In this document: piece after piece, positions 1 to 7,965 of the stretch
How positions within the stretch are numbered: position 1 is the stretch's first letter
Layout of the letters: every line of letters begins with the position of its first letter
Source of the DNA: Leptospira noguchii serovar Panama str. CZ214
Lineage (GTDB): Bacteria; Spirochaetota; Leptospiria; Leptospirales; Leptospiraceae
Assembly (NCBI RefSeq): GCF_000306255.2
Contig: NZ_AKWY02000019.1
Span: forward strand, 127,001 to 191,000
DNA: 64,000 nucleotides
Direction: 5' to 3'
The notes under the pieces: model-generated
Seen by the model: only the letters and a program-made list of their open reading frames with translations
The model's database searches: none
Told to the model about the DNA's origin: nothing
Position numbers and translations under genes: made by a program

Positions 1-336
1 CTTTCCGAGTTCGGACAAATCCAAAGACTTTTAGCGGAATCTTATGCAGATTATCAAGCGGCTAGAGCACTTGTATATCAAGTAGCAAGTGGAATTCATC
101 CGGAAAGTAGGAATTCTCTTGGCGCCGCCTCTGCAAAGTTAGTTGCTACCCAAATGGCAGAAAGAGTTTCTCGAAACGCCATTCAGGCGTTAGGCGGTTA
201 TGGATATTGTCGCGAATATCCAGTGGAAAGATTACATAGAGATTCTATTCTTCTTTCGATCGGTGGAGGAACCAACGAAGCGATGCAAAAGAATATCATT
301 GCCGATTTGAAAAAAATCTACGAGGGCACTCCTTGA
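1..336 (+). CDS. Acyl-CoA dehydrogenase, C-terminal part (partial)
   Basis: The frame is open from base 1 to the stop at 334-336, so only the last 111 residues of a protein starting before the window are seen. They match the all-alpha C-terminal domain of FAD-dependent acyl-CoA dehydrogenases: the segment AIQALGGYGYCREYPVERLHRD, then a glycine-rich IGGGTNEAMQKNIIA stretch, is the family's usual cofactor and dimer contact region. The enzyme oxidises acyl-CoA thioesters to enoyl-CoA in the cytoplasm, passing electrons to ETF. The catalytic glutamate would lie upstream or cannot be placed here. The next gene starts inside its stop codon, so the two are translationally coupled. Family assignment is firm; the substrate is unknown. 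Confidence 0.9.
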   Translation, partial: LSEFGQIQRLLAESYADYQAARALVYQVASGIHPESRNSLGAASAKLVATQMAERVSRNAIQALGGYGYCREYPVERLHRDSILLSIGGGTNEAMQKNIIADLKKIYEGTP

Positions 337-1037
337 GTCGAAAAAATATTTCCCTTACGGAAAATCTTGAGGATTACATCTTTCGGAATTCCGTAAGAGA
401 GCCGGACTCTTTTCTAAAATTGAGAGAAGAAACCGGTAAGTTGGCTCAGGCAAACATGCAAATCAGTCCTGAAGAAGGACAATTTTTAAACATTCTCACT
501 AAAATCAGCGGAGCAAAAAGAATTATAGAAATTGGTACGTTTACCGGCTATTCGTCCCTTTGTTTTGCTTCGGCCTTGCCAGAAGACGGTAAAATTCTTT
601 GTTGTGATATTAGTGAAGAATGGACAAATATAGCCAGAAAATATTGGAAAGACAACGGTTTAGAAAATAAGATTTTTCTAAAACTCGGGTCTGCATTAGA
701 AACTTTGCAAGTATTGTTAGATTCGAAATCTGCACCGGCTTGGGCCTCTGATTTTGCTTTTGGACCTTCTTCGATCGATTTGTTTTTTTTAGACGCGGAT
801 AAAGAAAATTATCCGAACTATTATCCTTTGATTTTAAAACTTATTAAACCAGGTGGGCTTTTAATTGCGGATAACGTTCTTTGGGATGGAAGTGTGGCCG
901 ATCCTTCTCATCAAGAGCCTTCTACGATTGGAATTCGTAAATTCAATGAACTTGTATATAATGATTCTTTGGTGGATGTCAGTTTGGTTCCGATTGCGGA
1001 CGGAGTTTCGCTCATAAGAAAGAAATTGATTGAATGA
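333..1037 (+). CDS. SAM-dependent O-methyltransferase (caffeoyl-CoA OMT-like)
   Basis: A 234-residue class I methyltransferase. Residues about 64-80 (RIIEIGTFTGYSSLCFA) form the SAM-binding GxGxxT-type loop, ILCCDISEEW the acidic strand-2 end, and FFLDADKENYPNYY with GGLLIADNVLWDG the metal-binding and catalytic segment of cation-dependent O-methyltransferases. A protein of this family from L. interrogans has, to my recollection, a solved crystal structure (a structural genomics target); the natural substrate is not known. The start is a TTG that overlaps the TGA of the acyl-CoA dehydrogenase by four bases, which implies coupled translation. Length is normal for the family (about 220-240 residues). 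Confidence 0.9.
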   Translation: MSRKNISLTENLEDYIFRNSVREPDSFLKLREETGKLAQANMQISPEEGQFLNILTKISGAKRIIEIGTFTGYSSLCFASALPEDGKILCCDISEEWTNIARKYWKDNGLENKIFLKLGSALETLQVLLDSKSAPAWASDFAFGPSSIDLFFLDADKENYPNYYPLILKLIKPGGLLIADNVLWDGSVADPSHQEPSTIGIRKFNELVYNDSLVDVSLVPIADGVSLIRKKLIE

Positions 1038-1426
1038 GATAGAAACTTATATTTTTGGAAAACTCTTTCTCATTTTCTTACGCCGAACTCACGTTAATTT
1101 AGAGCCTGTCCCAAAACCTCAAAGAATTTTACGCGATCATTCTTTAGAAATTTTTAATAAAATGCAGTAGTTCCTACAAATTAAGTCCATTTGACAATTT
1201 AGGAACTTTCGAGCAATTCTAATGTCCTTAAATTTTTGTAATAGTGTCCACATTCATTTTATAAAACTAAAGTGTTTCACTTCCCATGGATCGCGTTCTA
1301 TATTGAAACTAAAGATGTAATATTGTATTACGTTTCTTTTATGCAATTGATTGACCAGAGTTGAGAGCCCGGTCCGGCTGCTTATTACAGCCGGATTCGC
1401 CCAGGTTTTCTTACGTCGAGCTTACA
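1038..1426. repeat. Gene-free region made of dispersed repeat modules
   Basis: No gene is visible. Bases 1060-1098 carry the right end of an AACGTGAG-type element (GCCGAACTCACGTT). Bases about 1103-1245 are a module that recurs at about 46272-46420 (shared run AAGAATTTTACGCGATCATT). Bases about 1273-1432 carry the inverted copy of the module with the stem GGCTGC...GCAGCCGG and CTCTGGTCAAT, seen again at about 3990, 15450, 17480, 25080, 50695, 54150, 56385 and 58045. Confidence 0.7.
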
Positions 1427-1975
1427 TTAGAATACGTCTACATGAATATCTCCGGGTAAACTTGCGCCTAAATTTTTACCGACGATTAATATAATCCCAT
1501 CATAATCGGTGGTAAATTTAAATTGAGTTAAATTTACCGTATTCGTGTTTCCTAAAAAGACATTCGTATAACTAGCTCCTGAATAGGTTGCGATTTCCGA
1601 GTTCGTGCCGTGGCAACCTTCTTTTCTAAAAAGAAAAGTTAAGTTCTGATTTGTCGCTTCATACTTAACATTGGTCGTGACACTGGATACTTGAATTGTC
1701 TGTCCCTTTTTAATCGAGATCGGCATAATTGCTTTTGGAACTACGTTTCCACTGGGTGAATTGTAATACTGAGGTTTGTATTCGAAAGTTATTGCTGTTT
1801 TATTATAAGTATCAGATATTATCTCGGAACTAGTAACACAATCGTATTGAGTGGTTGCATTTATGAGAACACTATATAAAATATAAGTACTCAGTTCATT
1901 TTCCTTTTTTTCATCTGGACAAGAAACGAAAAAAAATAACATAAGTGATAAAATTAAAATCATTTTATTTTTCAT
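1427..1975 (-). CDS. Putative lipoprotein, unknown function
   Basis: A 182-residue protein with a basic N-terminus and hydrophobic stretch ending FFFVSC at residue 19, which fits a spirochaetal lipobox with cleavage before Cys19. The mature part is polar and rich in Thr, Asn and Tyr, with two further cysteines (CVTSSE and REGCHG) that could form a disulphide, and strand-forming repeats of alternating residues typical of small beta-sandwich surface lipoproteins. No named domain is recognised. It is likely exported and membrane-anchored. The gene stands alone between repeat-rich spacers. Confidence 0.7.
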   Translation of the reverse strand: MKNKMILILSLMLFFFVSCPDEKKENELSTYILYSVLINATTQYDCVTSSEIISDTYNKTAITFEYKPQYYNSPSGNVVPKAIMPISIKKGQTIQVSSVTTNVKYEATNQNLTFLFRKEGCHGTNSEIATYSGASYTNVFLGNTNTVNLTQFKFTTDYDGIILIVGKNLGASLPGDIHVDVF

Positions 1976-2462
1976 GTTTACGACAAAAAATAATTCTAAT
2001 CAAAACGTCAATTGTTAAACGAAGTAGAATATTCAATAAGAAGAATTAAACTTTGTTTTAAAACTTAGATGGTTCTTTTTACAAAAAAGTGATTTGCTGA
2101 ACAACTACTTAAAATTAAATTTCAAGTTCACCCAGGTTAAGATGAGTAAGAAGAAATTATTTTTTGAAATTCAAATTCTTCGATTAATGTTAAAAACAAT
2201 CTCTAAAAAACTTAATTAAAATTTTTTAAAAATTAATTCTCCATCTGTTTTCGTTCTATTGAAATGGAAAATTCAAGCAGTTTTTGCTAATCTCCACTAT
2301 GTATCACCAACTCTATTGAAAAAATTGTTCTTAGAGACGATCTGTCTTAAGGATTTGTTCTTGTTGTAAGGTTTTTAGAAACAGTTTTCAATTTCTGATT
2401 GAAGTACGGTCAGAATTAAATCTTTTACTTTGCTGAGTTCGTAAATCTTAGAATTTAAACAT
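1976..2462. other. Gene-free AT-rich spacer with a degenerate MITE-like copy
   Basis: No credible gene. Bases about 2215-2320 (TTCTCCATCTGTTTTCG then CAGTTTTTGCTAATC and CAACTCTA) align with the inside and right end of the TAGAGTTGTTG element at 28299-28395, so this is a decayed copy lacking a clear left end. The rest is AT-rich without recognisable structure. Confidence 0.5.
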
Positions 2463-3002
2463 TCAATAACAGTAAACGTCTTGCTTACAGTGTGATAATT
2501 CTCTATAACAAGTAGTAGGTTGAATTGCATCAGAGCAAGAATAAGGCTGTTCCGGACTACAACCTGGAAAAATTCCGGTAGTATTACAAGCTCCGCTTTC
2601 AAAACTTTCCTCGATCAAAATATAAAACTGGCTACTTTGTACTATATTTCCGGCGTTCTCATATTGAACTCGATACGTCGACTTGATCAGTGTTTGCGTT
2701 GGAGTTCCTGAAATAATCCCTGTGGAGTTATCCAAATACAAAGAAGTTGGTAAATCGGGGGCGATTGCAAAGGTTCCTTCGGTTGGAGTTATTTTTTTGG
2801 TTTCAGGAGTATAACTTGTATTTACGTTTTTTGTAAATATAAGCGGAGAATAACTATTGTACGTTATTGAAGGAGGTTCTAATCCGAGCACGATTGCATA
2901 ACAATATATGTCACAGCTAATATTAATAGTAAGCCAAGAAGACGAACAACTAAAAGTTTGGATTGCAAAAATAAAAATATATAATTTTTTTCGAATATTC
3001 AT
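2463..3002 (-). CDS. Secreted/lipoprotein-like protein with He_PIG (Ig-like) domain, paralogue 1
   Basis: A 179-residue protein. I start it at the ATG at 3000-3002 because AAAGGAG lies just upstream and the product then begins with a signal sequence (MNIRKKLYIFIFAIQTFSC) with a possible lipobox Cys at residue 19; the longer frame adds 19 unlikely residues. Residues about 85-135 contain LPTSLYLDNSTGIISGTPT, the signature of the He_PIG putative Ig domain common in bacterial surface proteins. The C-terminus is cysteine-rich (GACNTTGIFPGC...CYRELSHC...YCY) and nearly the same as that of the next gene. Both are on the same strand 81 bases apart, which indicates tandem duplication. Likely exposed on the cell surface; ligand unknown. 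Confidence 0.75.
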   Translation of the reverse strand: MNIRKKLYIFIFAIQTFSCSSSWLTINISCDIYCYAIVLGLEPPSITYNSYSPLIFTKNVNTSYTPETKKITPTEGTFAIAPDLPTSLYLDNSTGIISGTPTQTLIKSTYRVQYENAGNIVQSSQFYILIEESFESGACNTTGIFPGCSPEQPYSCSDAIQPTTCYRELSHCKQDVYCY

Positions 3003-3083
3003 TTTTTCTCCTTTAACATATTGAAAGATTCCAAATAAAGATTTTTGAAGAAGATTCAATTTATGATTATTTCATTTTACATT

Positions 3084-3626
3084 TTAATAACAGTAGACGT
3101 CGTTCTGACAATCGGAAACCTTAAAATAGCAATTGGCCGGTCGAATTGCGTTCGAACATGAAAACGGTCGTTTTGAATCGCAGCCGGAAAATACTCCGGT
3201 CGTATTACAAGCTCCACTTCCCTCAGTTTCTTCTACAAAAATACTGAATGGATTACTTTGAATCTGAGTTTCTTGATTTATAAAATCTACAATATAAACG
3301 GACTTAATTTGGGATAAAGTAGGTGTTCCGGAAATGGTTCCGGTGGAAACGTTTAAAGATAAGGAATTGGATAAATTTGGAGAAATCGCAAACGAACCGT
3401 TCGTCAAAGATGCGTTTTTTAAAACGGGAGAGTAACTTGTGTTTACATTTTTTTTGAATACCAACAGAGTTTTTTCGTAAGTTATAGATGGTCTTAACGC
3501 TAAGAACAAAATAAGATTTTTAAAATTTTCATCCTCGTCGTTATCGGTTCCGTAAGGGTTGAATTTCTTTGGATCACAATTTAGAATCATGATTACAATG
3601 AATGTAACTAGTAAAACCCTTTTCAT
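3084..3626 (-). CDS. Lipoprotein with He_PIG (Ig-like) domain, paralogue 2
   Basis: A 180-residue lipoprotein: MKRVLLVTFIVIMILNC gives a clear lipobox with Cys17. The central part contains LSNSLSLNVSTGTISGTPT, the He_PIG Ig-like signature, preceded by FKKNVNTSYSPVLKN, which matches FTKNVNTSYTPETKK in the neighbour. The C-terminal cysteine-rich tail (SGACNTTGVFSGC...NDVYCY) is also shared. AAGG lies ten bases before the ATG. It is transcribed just ahead of its paralogue and may be co-transcribed with it. Function is unknown; a surface-exposed adhesin-like role would be inference only. Confidence 0.8.
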   Translation of the reverse strand: MKRVLLVTFIVIMILNCDPKKFNPYGTDNDEDENFKNLILFLALRPSITYEKTLLVFKKNVNTSYSPVLKNASLTNGSFAISPNLSNSLSLNVSTGTISGTPTLSQIKSVYIVDFINQETQIQSNPFSIFVEETEGSGACNTTGVFSGCDSKRPFSCSNAIRPANCYFKVSDCQNDVYCY

Positions 3627-4293
3627 AATTTGATTGCCTTATATGTTTTTGGCAACAGTACCCTACCTTCGTTATTCGAGAAGTTTTATTTTGAGTTACC
3701 TGCGATCTAGAACGCGATCCATAGAGAGGTATAACCTTACTTATTCATAGTTGAAGAGGATTTTAGAATCAAGAAGGATTCAAAACGCACATTTTTTAAG
3801 TGTTCCCACGAATGATTCTTTTTACTTGCTAAAAGTATGTTTTTCTGATAGAGAAAATCTCTCAAACCTTCTGAATTCAGAGACTCGTTTCTGGAAACTC
3901 AATGCATCGCTCCCTATGAGTCGCTTTGCAGGTCGTTCGACAGATCGCGTTAAACTCAGCAGAACGCTCTCTATGGATCGCGTTCTAAATTGAAAACTAC
4001 GACGATAAATCTTATAATGTTCCTATATACAATTTATTGACCAGAGTTGAGCCCGGTTCGGCTGCTTATGGCAGCCGGATTCGCCCAGGTTTTCTTACGT
4101 CGAATTCACATTAAAATATTATTATATGATAATTGTTAAATAATTTGGAAAATTAAAATATTTTTCCTGAATTTTCATATTAGACTCCATGGGTTAATTT
4201 AGCCTGTGTTTGTGTCAAAACTCCGGAAATGATTCTAATTGGATGATTCAAAGACAAAGAAATCGGGCACGAATCATTATCCTTGTAAATGAA
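3627..4293. repeat. Gene-free region with two dispersed repeat modules
   Basis: Bases about 3750-3905 belong to a family sharing GAAGAGGATTTTAGAATCA, then AAGTGTTCC, then GTATGTTTTTCTGATAGAGA; relatives are at 33222-33306 and, inverted, 54395-54537. Bases about 3945-4112 are an inverted copy of the CTCTGGTCAAT/GGCTGCC module ending in TCTTACGTCGAATTCACATT. A short open frame through 3751-3993 is just translation of these repeats. The rest, to 4293, is AT-rich with no feature. Confidence 0.65.
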
Positions 4294-5727
4294 TCATCTA
4301 AACTTCATTAGGAATGTGTCTACTGTTCCTCTCATTTTGTTTTGAAATAAGTCGCTAGTTGTCCATCCGGTAGTGTAGAGATTTCCATCTAAATCGATTC
4401 CGATTCCTGAACCGATCATATATTCTTGTATATTTCCCCATTGCCATAGTTTCAAAACTTCTCCCGAAGAACTGTGTTTTGTTACAAATACATCTTCTTT
4501 TCCTTCTGAAGGACTGTCGCCAAACTTAATAAGTCCACTGGTTGAACCAGTTGTAAAAATATTTCCAGCTCTATCGGTTGTGATTTCGTTGATTACAGTC
4601 GATTTTTGACGTGAACCCGGACCAAATTGTCGGATCCATTGTTGAGCACCGGATGAATTATATTTGACTATGGTTCCTATAAGGCTCTCTTTCTTTTCCC
4701 CTAACGTGAAATCTATATTTGAGTATGCACCTACTAGAACATTTCCAAATCGATCTACGGTAATTGTGTTACCAAAAACTGATCCCAAGGCAGAGCCTAA
4801 CTGAGCAAAGAATTGCCTATTTCCGTTCTGATCATATTTAAGAATGAAAAGGTCGTCTTGTCCGATTCCCGGATTTGTATTGGTTTTAAAGTTTGCGTTG
4901 TGTCCCGATCCACACACATAAATATTACCAGAGAGTTTATCAAATACAACTCCAGTCGGCAAAATATTGCTACCTTCGATAGAGAGTTGTTTTATCCAGA
5001 TCTGATTTCCGTCTGTATCAAACTTGATGATAAAACCATTTCCGTATCTTGCGCTGTCGCCTCCGAAAGGTCCGTTTGAAGTTCCGATAATATAAGAATT
5101 TCCGAATGTATCTACGGTGATTTTTCTAGGATTAACTTCGTAGATTCCTCCAGCCGGCCCCGTTTCTTTGATCCAATTTGGACTTCCGTCCGAGTTGACT
5201 TTAAATACGAACAAATACTGATTTTTATCGCTACCAGGTCCTTTAAAAGAACTACTTTTGGAACCGGTTATATATGCATTTCCTTTGGAGTCGACTGCAA
5301 TTCCTGCAACGTCGAAATTGATACTGGGACTTCCCATTTGGTATAGCCAGATTTCATTTTTCTGAGAGTCATACTTTCCAAGAAGTAAGTTTTTACCTAC
5401 TATTAACTTATTTATAGATTCTTCATAGAAAGGATCACTGTCTGTATCGGCTGCGACGTAAATAAAACCGTTTTCACCGACTGCAAGTGTAGAGTCTTTT
5501 GTAAGTTTATGAGGACCTCCGCCATATAACAAACTCCATTCAAGGTTGACTGAGTTTTCTCGAACCGATTCTGGATCCAAGGAATCTAAATTTTCACGAA
5601 GGGTAATCGAGCCGATTTCTTTTCCCTGTATTAAAGAAATCAAAAGAGGGATTATTGTTTGCTGATTAGAGGTTGGCAAACAAGCCTGAAAGAATATTAT
5701 AAAAATTAGAATTGTTAAACGAACCAA
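4294..5727 (-). CDS. SBBP beta-propeller repeat lipoprotein, paralogue A
   Basis: About 477 residues from the TTG start at 5725-5727. That start is preferred to GTG at 5742 because GGAGAG sits at the right distance and the paralogue at 9458 has the same TTG context. The product starts with a lipoprotein signal ending IIFFQAC. The rest is a series of repeats of about 45 residues built on the pattern xVDxxGNxYxxGxT and IxKYxxxGxxxWxxQ, the SBBP (beta-propeller) repeat. At least seven can be counted (for example GIAVDSKGNAYITGSK, ITVDTFGNSYIIGTS, ITVDRFGNVLVGAYS, ITTDRAGNIFTTGST, GIGIDLDGNLYTTGWT). It is predicted to be an outer-membrane or periplasmic lipid-anchored propeller; ligand unknown. 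Confidence 0.85.
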   Translation of the reverse strand: MVRLTILIFIIFFQACLPTSNQQTIIPLLISLIQGKEIGSITLRENLDSLDPESVRENSVNLEWSLLYGGGPHKLTKDSTLAVGENGFIYVAADTDSDPFYEESINKLIVGKNLLLGKYDSQKNEIWLYQMGSPSINFDVAGIAVDSKGNAYITGSKSSSFKGPGSDKNQYLFVFKVNSDGSPNWIKETGPAGGIYEVNPRKITVDTFGNSYIIGTSNGPFGGDSARYGNGFIIKFDTDGNQIWIKQLSIEGSNILPTGVVFDKLSGNIYVCGSGHNANFKTNTNPGIGQDDLFILKYDQNGNRQFFAQLGSALGSVFGNTITVDRFGNVLVGAYSNIDFTLGEKKESLIGTIVKYNSSGAQQWIRQFGPGSRQKSTVINEITTDRAGNIFTTGSTSGLIKFGDSPSEGKEDVFVTKHSSSGEVLKLWQWGNIQEYMIGSGIGIDLDGNLYTTGWTTSDLFQNKMRGTVDTFLMKFR

Positions 5728-5742
5728 AATTTTTCTCTCCAC

Positions 5743-6434
5743 ATAGAATTTTCCCGAGTAATTTTTTATTTATTTGATGTTTGGGAAGAGTTCCAGTATA
5801 CTTTCTATTTTTTGACTAAGAATGTCTAAAAAATTTTAAAGAGATCTTGAGAGAGGAGTAGGGTATTTTCCCCTACTTTGAAATTGTTTTTTTTGAATTT
5901 ATCAATAATTGTTTATAACTTAAAAACAGCTTGTATTAGAGTTTTTGAAAAAATTCGTATTAACTAACAAAACGGCTTTTTACCATTCGTTTTAATGAAA
6001 AAATGGAATTCACGAATTTTAATTTTTTGAACGAACTTATTAATCGGACACATGAAAACAATATTATGAATTTGTTTTCAAGAAAATTAGAATGTGGGAT
6101 TTCCTTCATAAAGCTATGAAATTTCAGGTTAGATGTAATTTTTGAGAACTTCTGCATGTTCGCAAAATTGCACATTACTACTCGGATGCATAAGTAGAAT
6201 ACTTGGGTTAGATTGTTTCAATAATTTGAATGTTTTGGTCCCGTTCTAAAATGCAGTAAATCTCGCATTTGCGTTGTTTTTTAAGTATCGCTATTTTTTC
6301 CTAAATATCGACCGTTAATAACTTGGTGCTATTTTCATGAGTCTGGGTAGTATTCTTTTCATGTTTTTGTAATAAACGAAGAATATTCAAATACGTATCA
6401 TTCTAATATAGAACTGTTAAAATGGCGAAGTTGC
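5743..6434. other. Gene-free AT-rich region upstream of the SBBP lipoprotein
   Basis: Bases 5743-5880 resemble the stretch upstream of the paralogue (11006-11160): the same GAGTTCCAGTATACTTTCTA and CCCCTACTTT segments occur in both, so the promoter region was duplicated with the gene. The remaining bases to the IS end at 6435 are AT-rich with no gene I can support. Confidence 0.5.
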
Positions 6435-7305
6435 TAAGAGCCGGTCTCAAAACTACCTATCAAAAAAGTTAAAAGCAATGATAGAGCTTGCGAGATAAAG
6501 AGATGCAAGATAATTTTCAGATTTTCTTTCCCAACGAATTAGGATAGCCCTGAATCGATTGTGCCAACTGTTAGTTCTTTCAACGACCCAACGTCTAGGT
6601 TTTCCTTTATATTTACCGATGAGAGGCTTTTCACCTTTTTTCCGAATATGAGATTGAATGTTTCTTCTTTTGATTAAAACTTCTATATCTTTGAAATCAT
6701 AACCTTTATCTAAACAAATATGTTTTGGCTTCTTTCTTCTTTTTCCGGAAAATATTAGGATTGAATTCAACGTATCTTTTACACCGTGTTTGTCATGAAC
6801 GTTAGCTCCAGTCAATGTAATTGCCAAAGGAATTCCATTTCCATCTGTAAGAATATGCCGTTTAACACCTAATTTGGCACGGTCTGTAGGGTTTTTCCCA
6901 GTTAAGCTCCCCCTTTGGGAGCTTTAACCATTGCCGAATCCATCGAAGCCCAGTCCCATGCTATTTGATTCTTTACATCATAATATTTTAAAATAGATTT
7001 ATAAATCTTTTTGAATACTCCTGCTCGTTCCCATTCTTGAAATCTTCTGTGACAAGTTTGGCCTGATCCAAACTCATTCGGAATGGCACGCCACTGACAG
7101 CCTGTTTTCATTCGATAGATGATACCTGACATTACTACTCGTGTTGGTACTCGATTGCGACCTCCTTTCGGATTTACATTTTCTTTCGGGATTAATGGGG
7201 CTATTTGTTTCCAAAGTGCATCCGGTATCTCTGAATAATATTTGTCCATTTCACATTGATATTATTACCCTTTCTCTCTACAAACAGTTTTGAGACCGGC
7301 TCTTA
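6435..7305 (-). mobile_element. IS5-family insertion sequence (IS427-like), apparently intact
   Basis: The element is bounded by perfect inverted repeats of 20 bases if the flanking TA is counted: TAAGAGCCGGTCTCAAAACT at 6435-6454 and its reverse complement at 7286-7305. The flanking TA on both sides fits a 2-bp target duplication, which would leave an IS of about 867 bp at 6437-7303. It encodes one transposase in two overlapping frames on the minus strand. Size, two-frame layout and TA target fit the IS427 group of IS5. Confidence 0.9.
6453..7249 (-). CDS. IS5-family transposase made by -1 frameshifting (OrfA 6902-7249, OrfB to 6453)
   Basis: OrfA (115 residues, from ATG 7249) starts MDKYYSEIPDALWKQIAPLI and contains the DUF4096-like DNA-binding part and the first catalytic Asp in WASMDSAMVKAPKGG before stopping at 6902. 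The -1 frame then continues GSLTGKNPTDRAKLGVKRHIL into ITLTGANVHD...CLDKGYD...RRWVVERTNSWHNRFR, with the second Asp and the catalytic Glu (VVERTN) of DDE transposases. The switch falls on AAAGGGGG, a plausible slip site: re-reading the last G of GGG gives GGG AGC TTA. This is the normal expression mode of IS427-type elements, so I treat the gene as functional rather than broken. OrfB alone from ATG 6827 would lack the first Asp. Confidence 0.85.
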
Positions 7306-7514
7306 GTCACCTTGAATTTGCAGGCGAAACACTTCAAAGTGAAATTTCCGAAAATCTGCTATGCAACTCTTACTGATCTCTATCAAATTGAGTACCGTTA
7401 ATTTTATCACAAAACACTGATTCCATAAAAAATATTAGTACTTTATAATGTACTTATCAGTAGTAAGTTTATATTATGCTTACTGTTGTGTAAAAAATAT
7501 ACAAACTTACATAA
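7306..7514. other. AT-rich spacer with a dispersed ACTGATCTCTATC motif
   Basis: Around 7370-7425 is the inverted form of a short repeat (ACTGATCTCTATCAAATTGAGTACCGT), also seen near 11668-11692, 52529-52560 and 63878-63912. No gene. Confidence 0.4.
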
Positions 7515-7692
<178 letters not shown>

Positions 7693-7764
7693 TTAATATT
7701 TAATTTAGAACATGTCCCAAAAATTCCATAAAATTTTAAAAAAGCCAATAGGTTTGAAAAAAAA

Positions 7765-7842
7765 TACTACAAGCTATCTCAAAGATATTTTATCTTTGCC
7801 TAAAATTCCGATTATTAGATATTTTTGATATAGCTCGTAATA
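7765..7842. repeat. Diverged TACTACAAG element overlapping a coding end
   Basis: TACTACAAGCTATCTCAAAG, then TATCTTTGCCTAAAATTCCG and ATATTTTTGATATAGCTCGTA align with the reverse complement of the 87-bp element at 32226-32312 and with 15098-15165. The stop and last roughly 20 codons of the short frame 7774-7965 lie inside it. Confidence 0.65.
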
Positions 7843-7965
7843 GTCAAATGGTGGTTTTATGCAAAAAAGCAATTCATCAAATTGTTGCTTCGAAATTTTG
7901 TAACTCTTGTTGTAAATTTTGTCTAAGAAAAAGTATTTGTGCTGACTTAAGCTTTTAATTCCCAA
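7774..7965 (-). pseudogene. Probable C-terminal fragment of the membrane protein at 7955-9196
   Basis: A 63-residue frame overlapping the end of the upstream gene by 11 bases. The upstream frame ends EKGFFGN-stop at a run of six T (coding strand GGATTTTTTGGGAATTAA). With one T fewer it would read EKGFLGIKSLSQ and run straight into this frame, giving a protein of about 475 residues. I infer a frameshift: a mutation, a phase-variable tract or a sequencing error. The last part (YLIIGILGKDKISLR) is encoded by a dispersed repeat, so the original C-terminus may also have been changed by an insertion. It has no start signal of its own that I can see. Confidence 0.55.

Noticed and set aside
2375..2602. 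75-residue frame overlapping the He_PIG gene
   Set aside because: Shadow of the real gene in another frame.
3751..3993. 80-residue frame on the plus strand
   Set aside because: It translates a dispersed repeat that also occurs at 33222 and 54395 in other frames and orientations.
5960..6175. 71-residue minus-strand frame
   Set aside because: Low-complexity Phe/Ser/Lys composition typical of chance frames in AT-rich DNA and no SD.
6453..7249. IS5 transposase as a pseudogene
   Set aside because: The two frames join through a -1 slip at AAAGGGGG, which is normal for this IS group; the ends are perfect.
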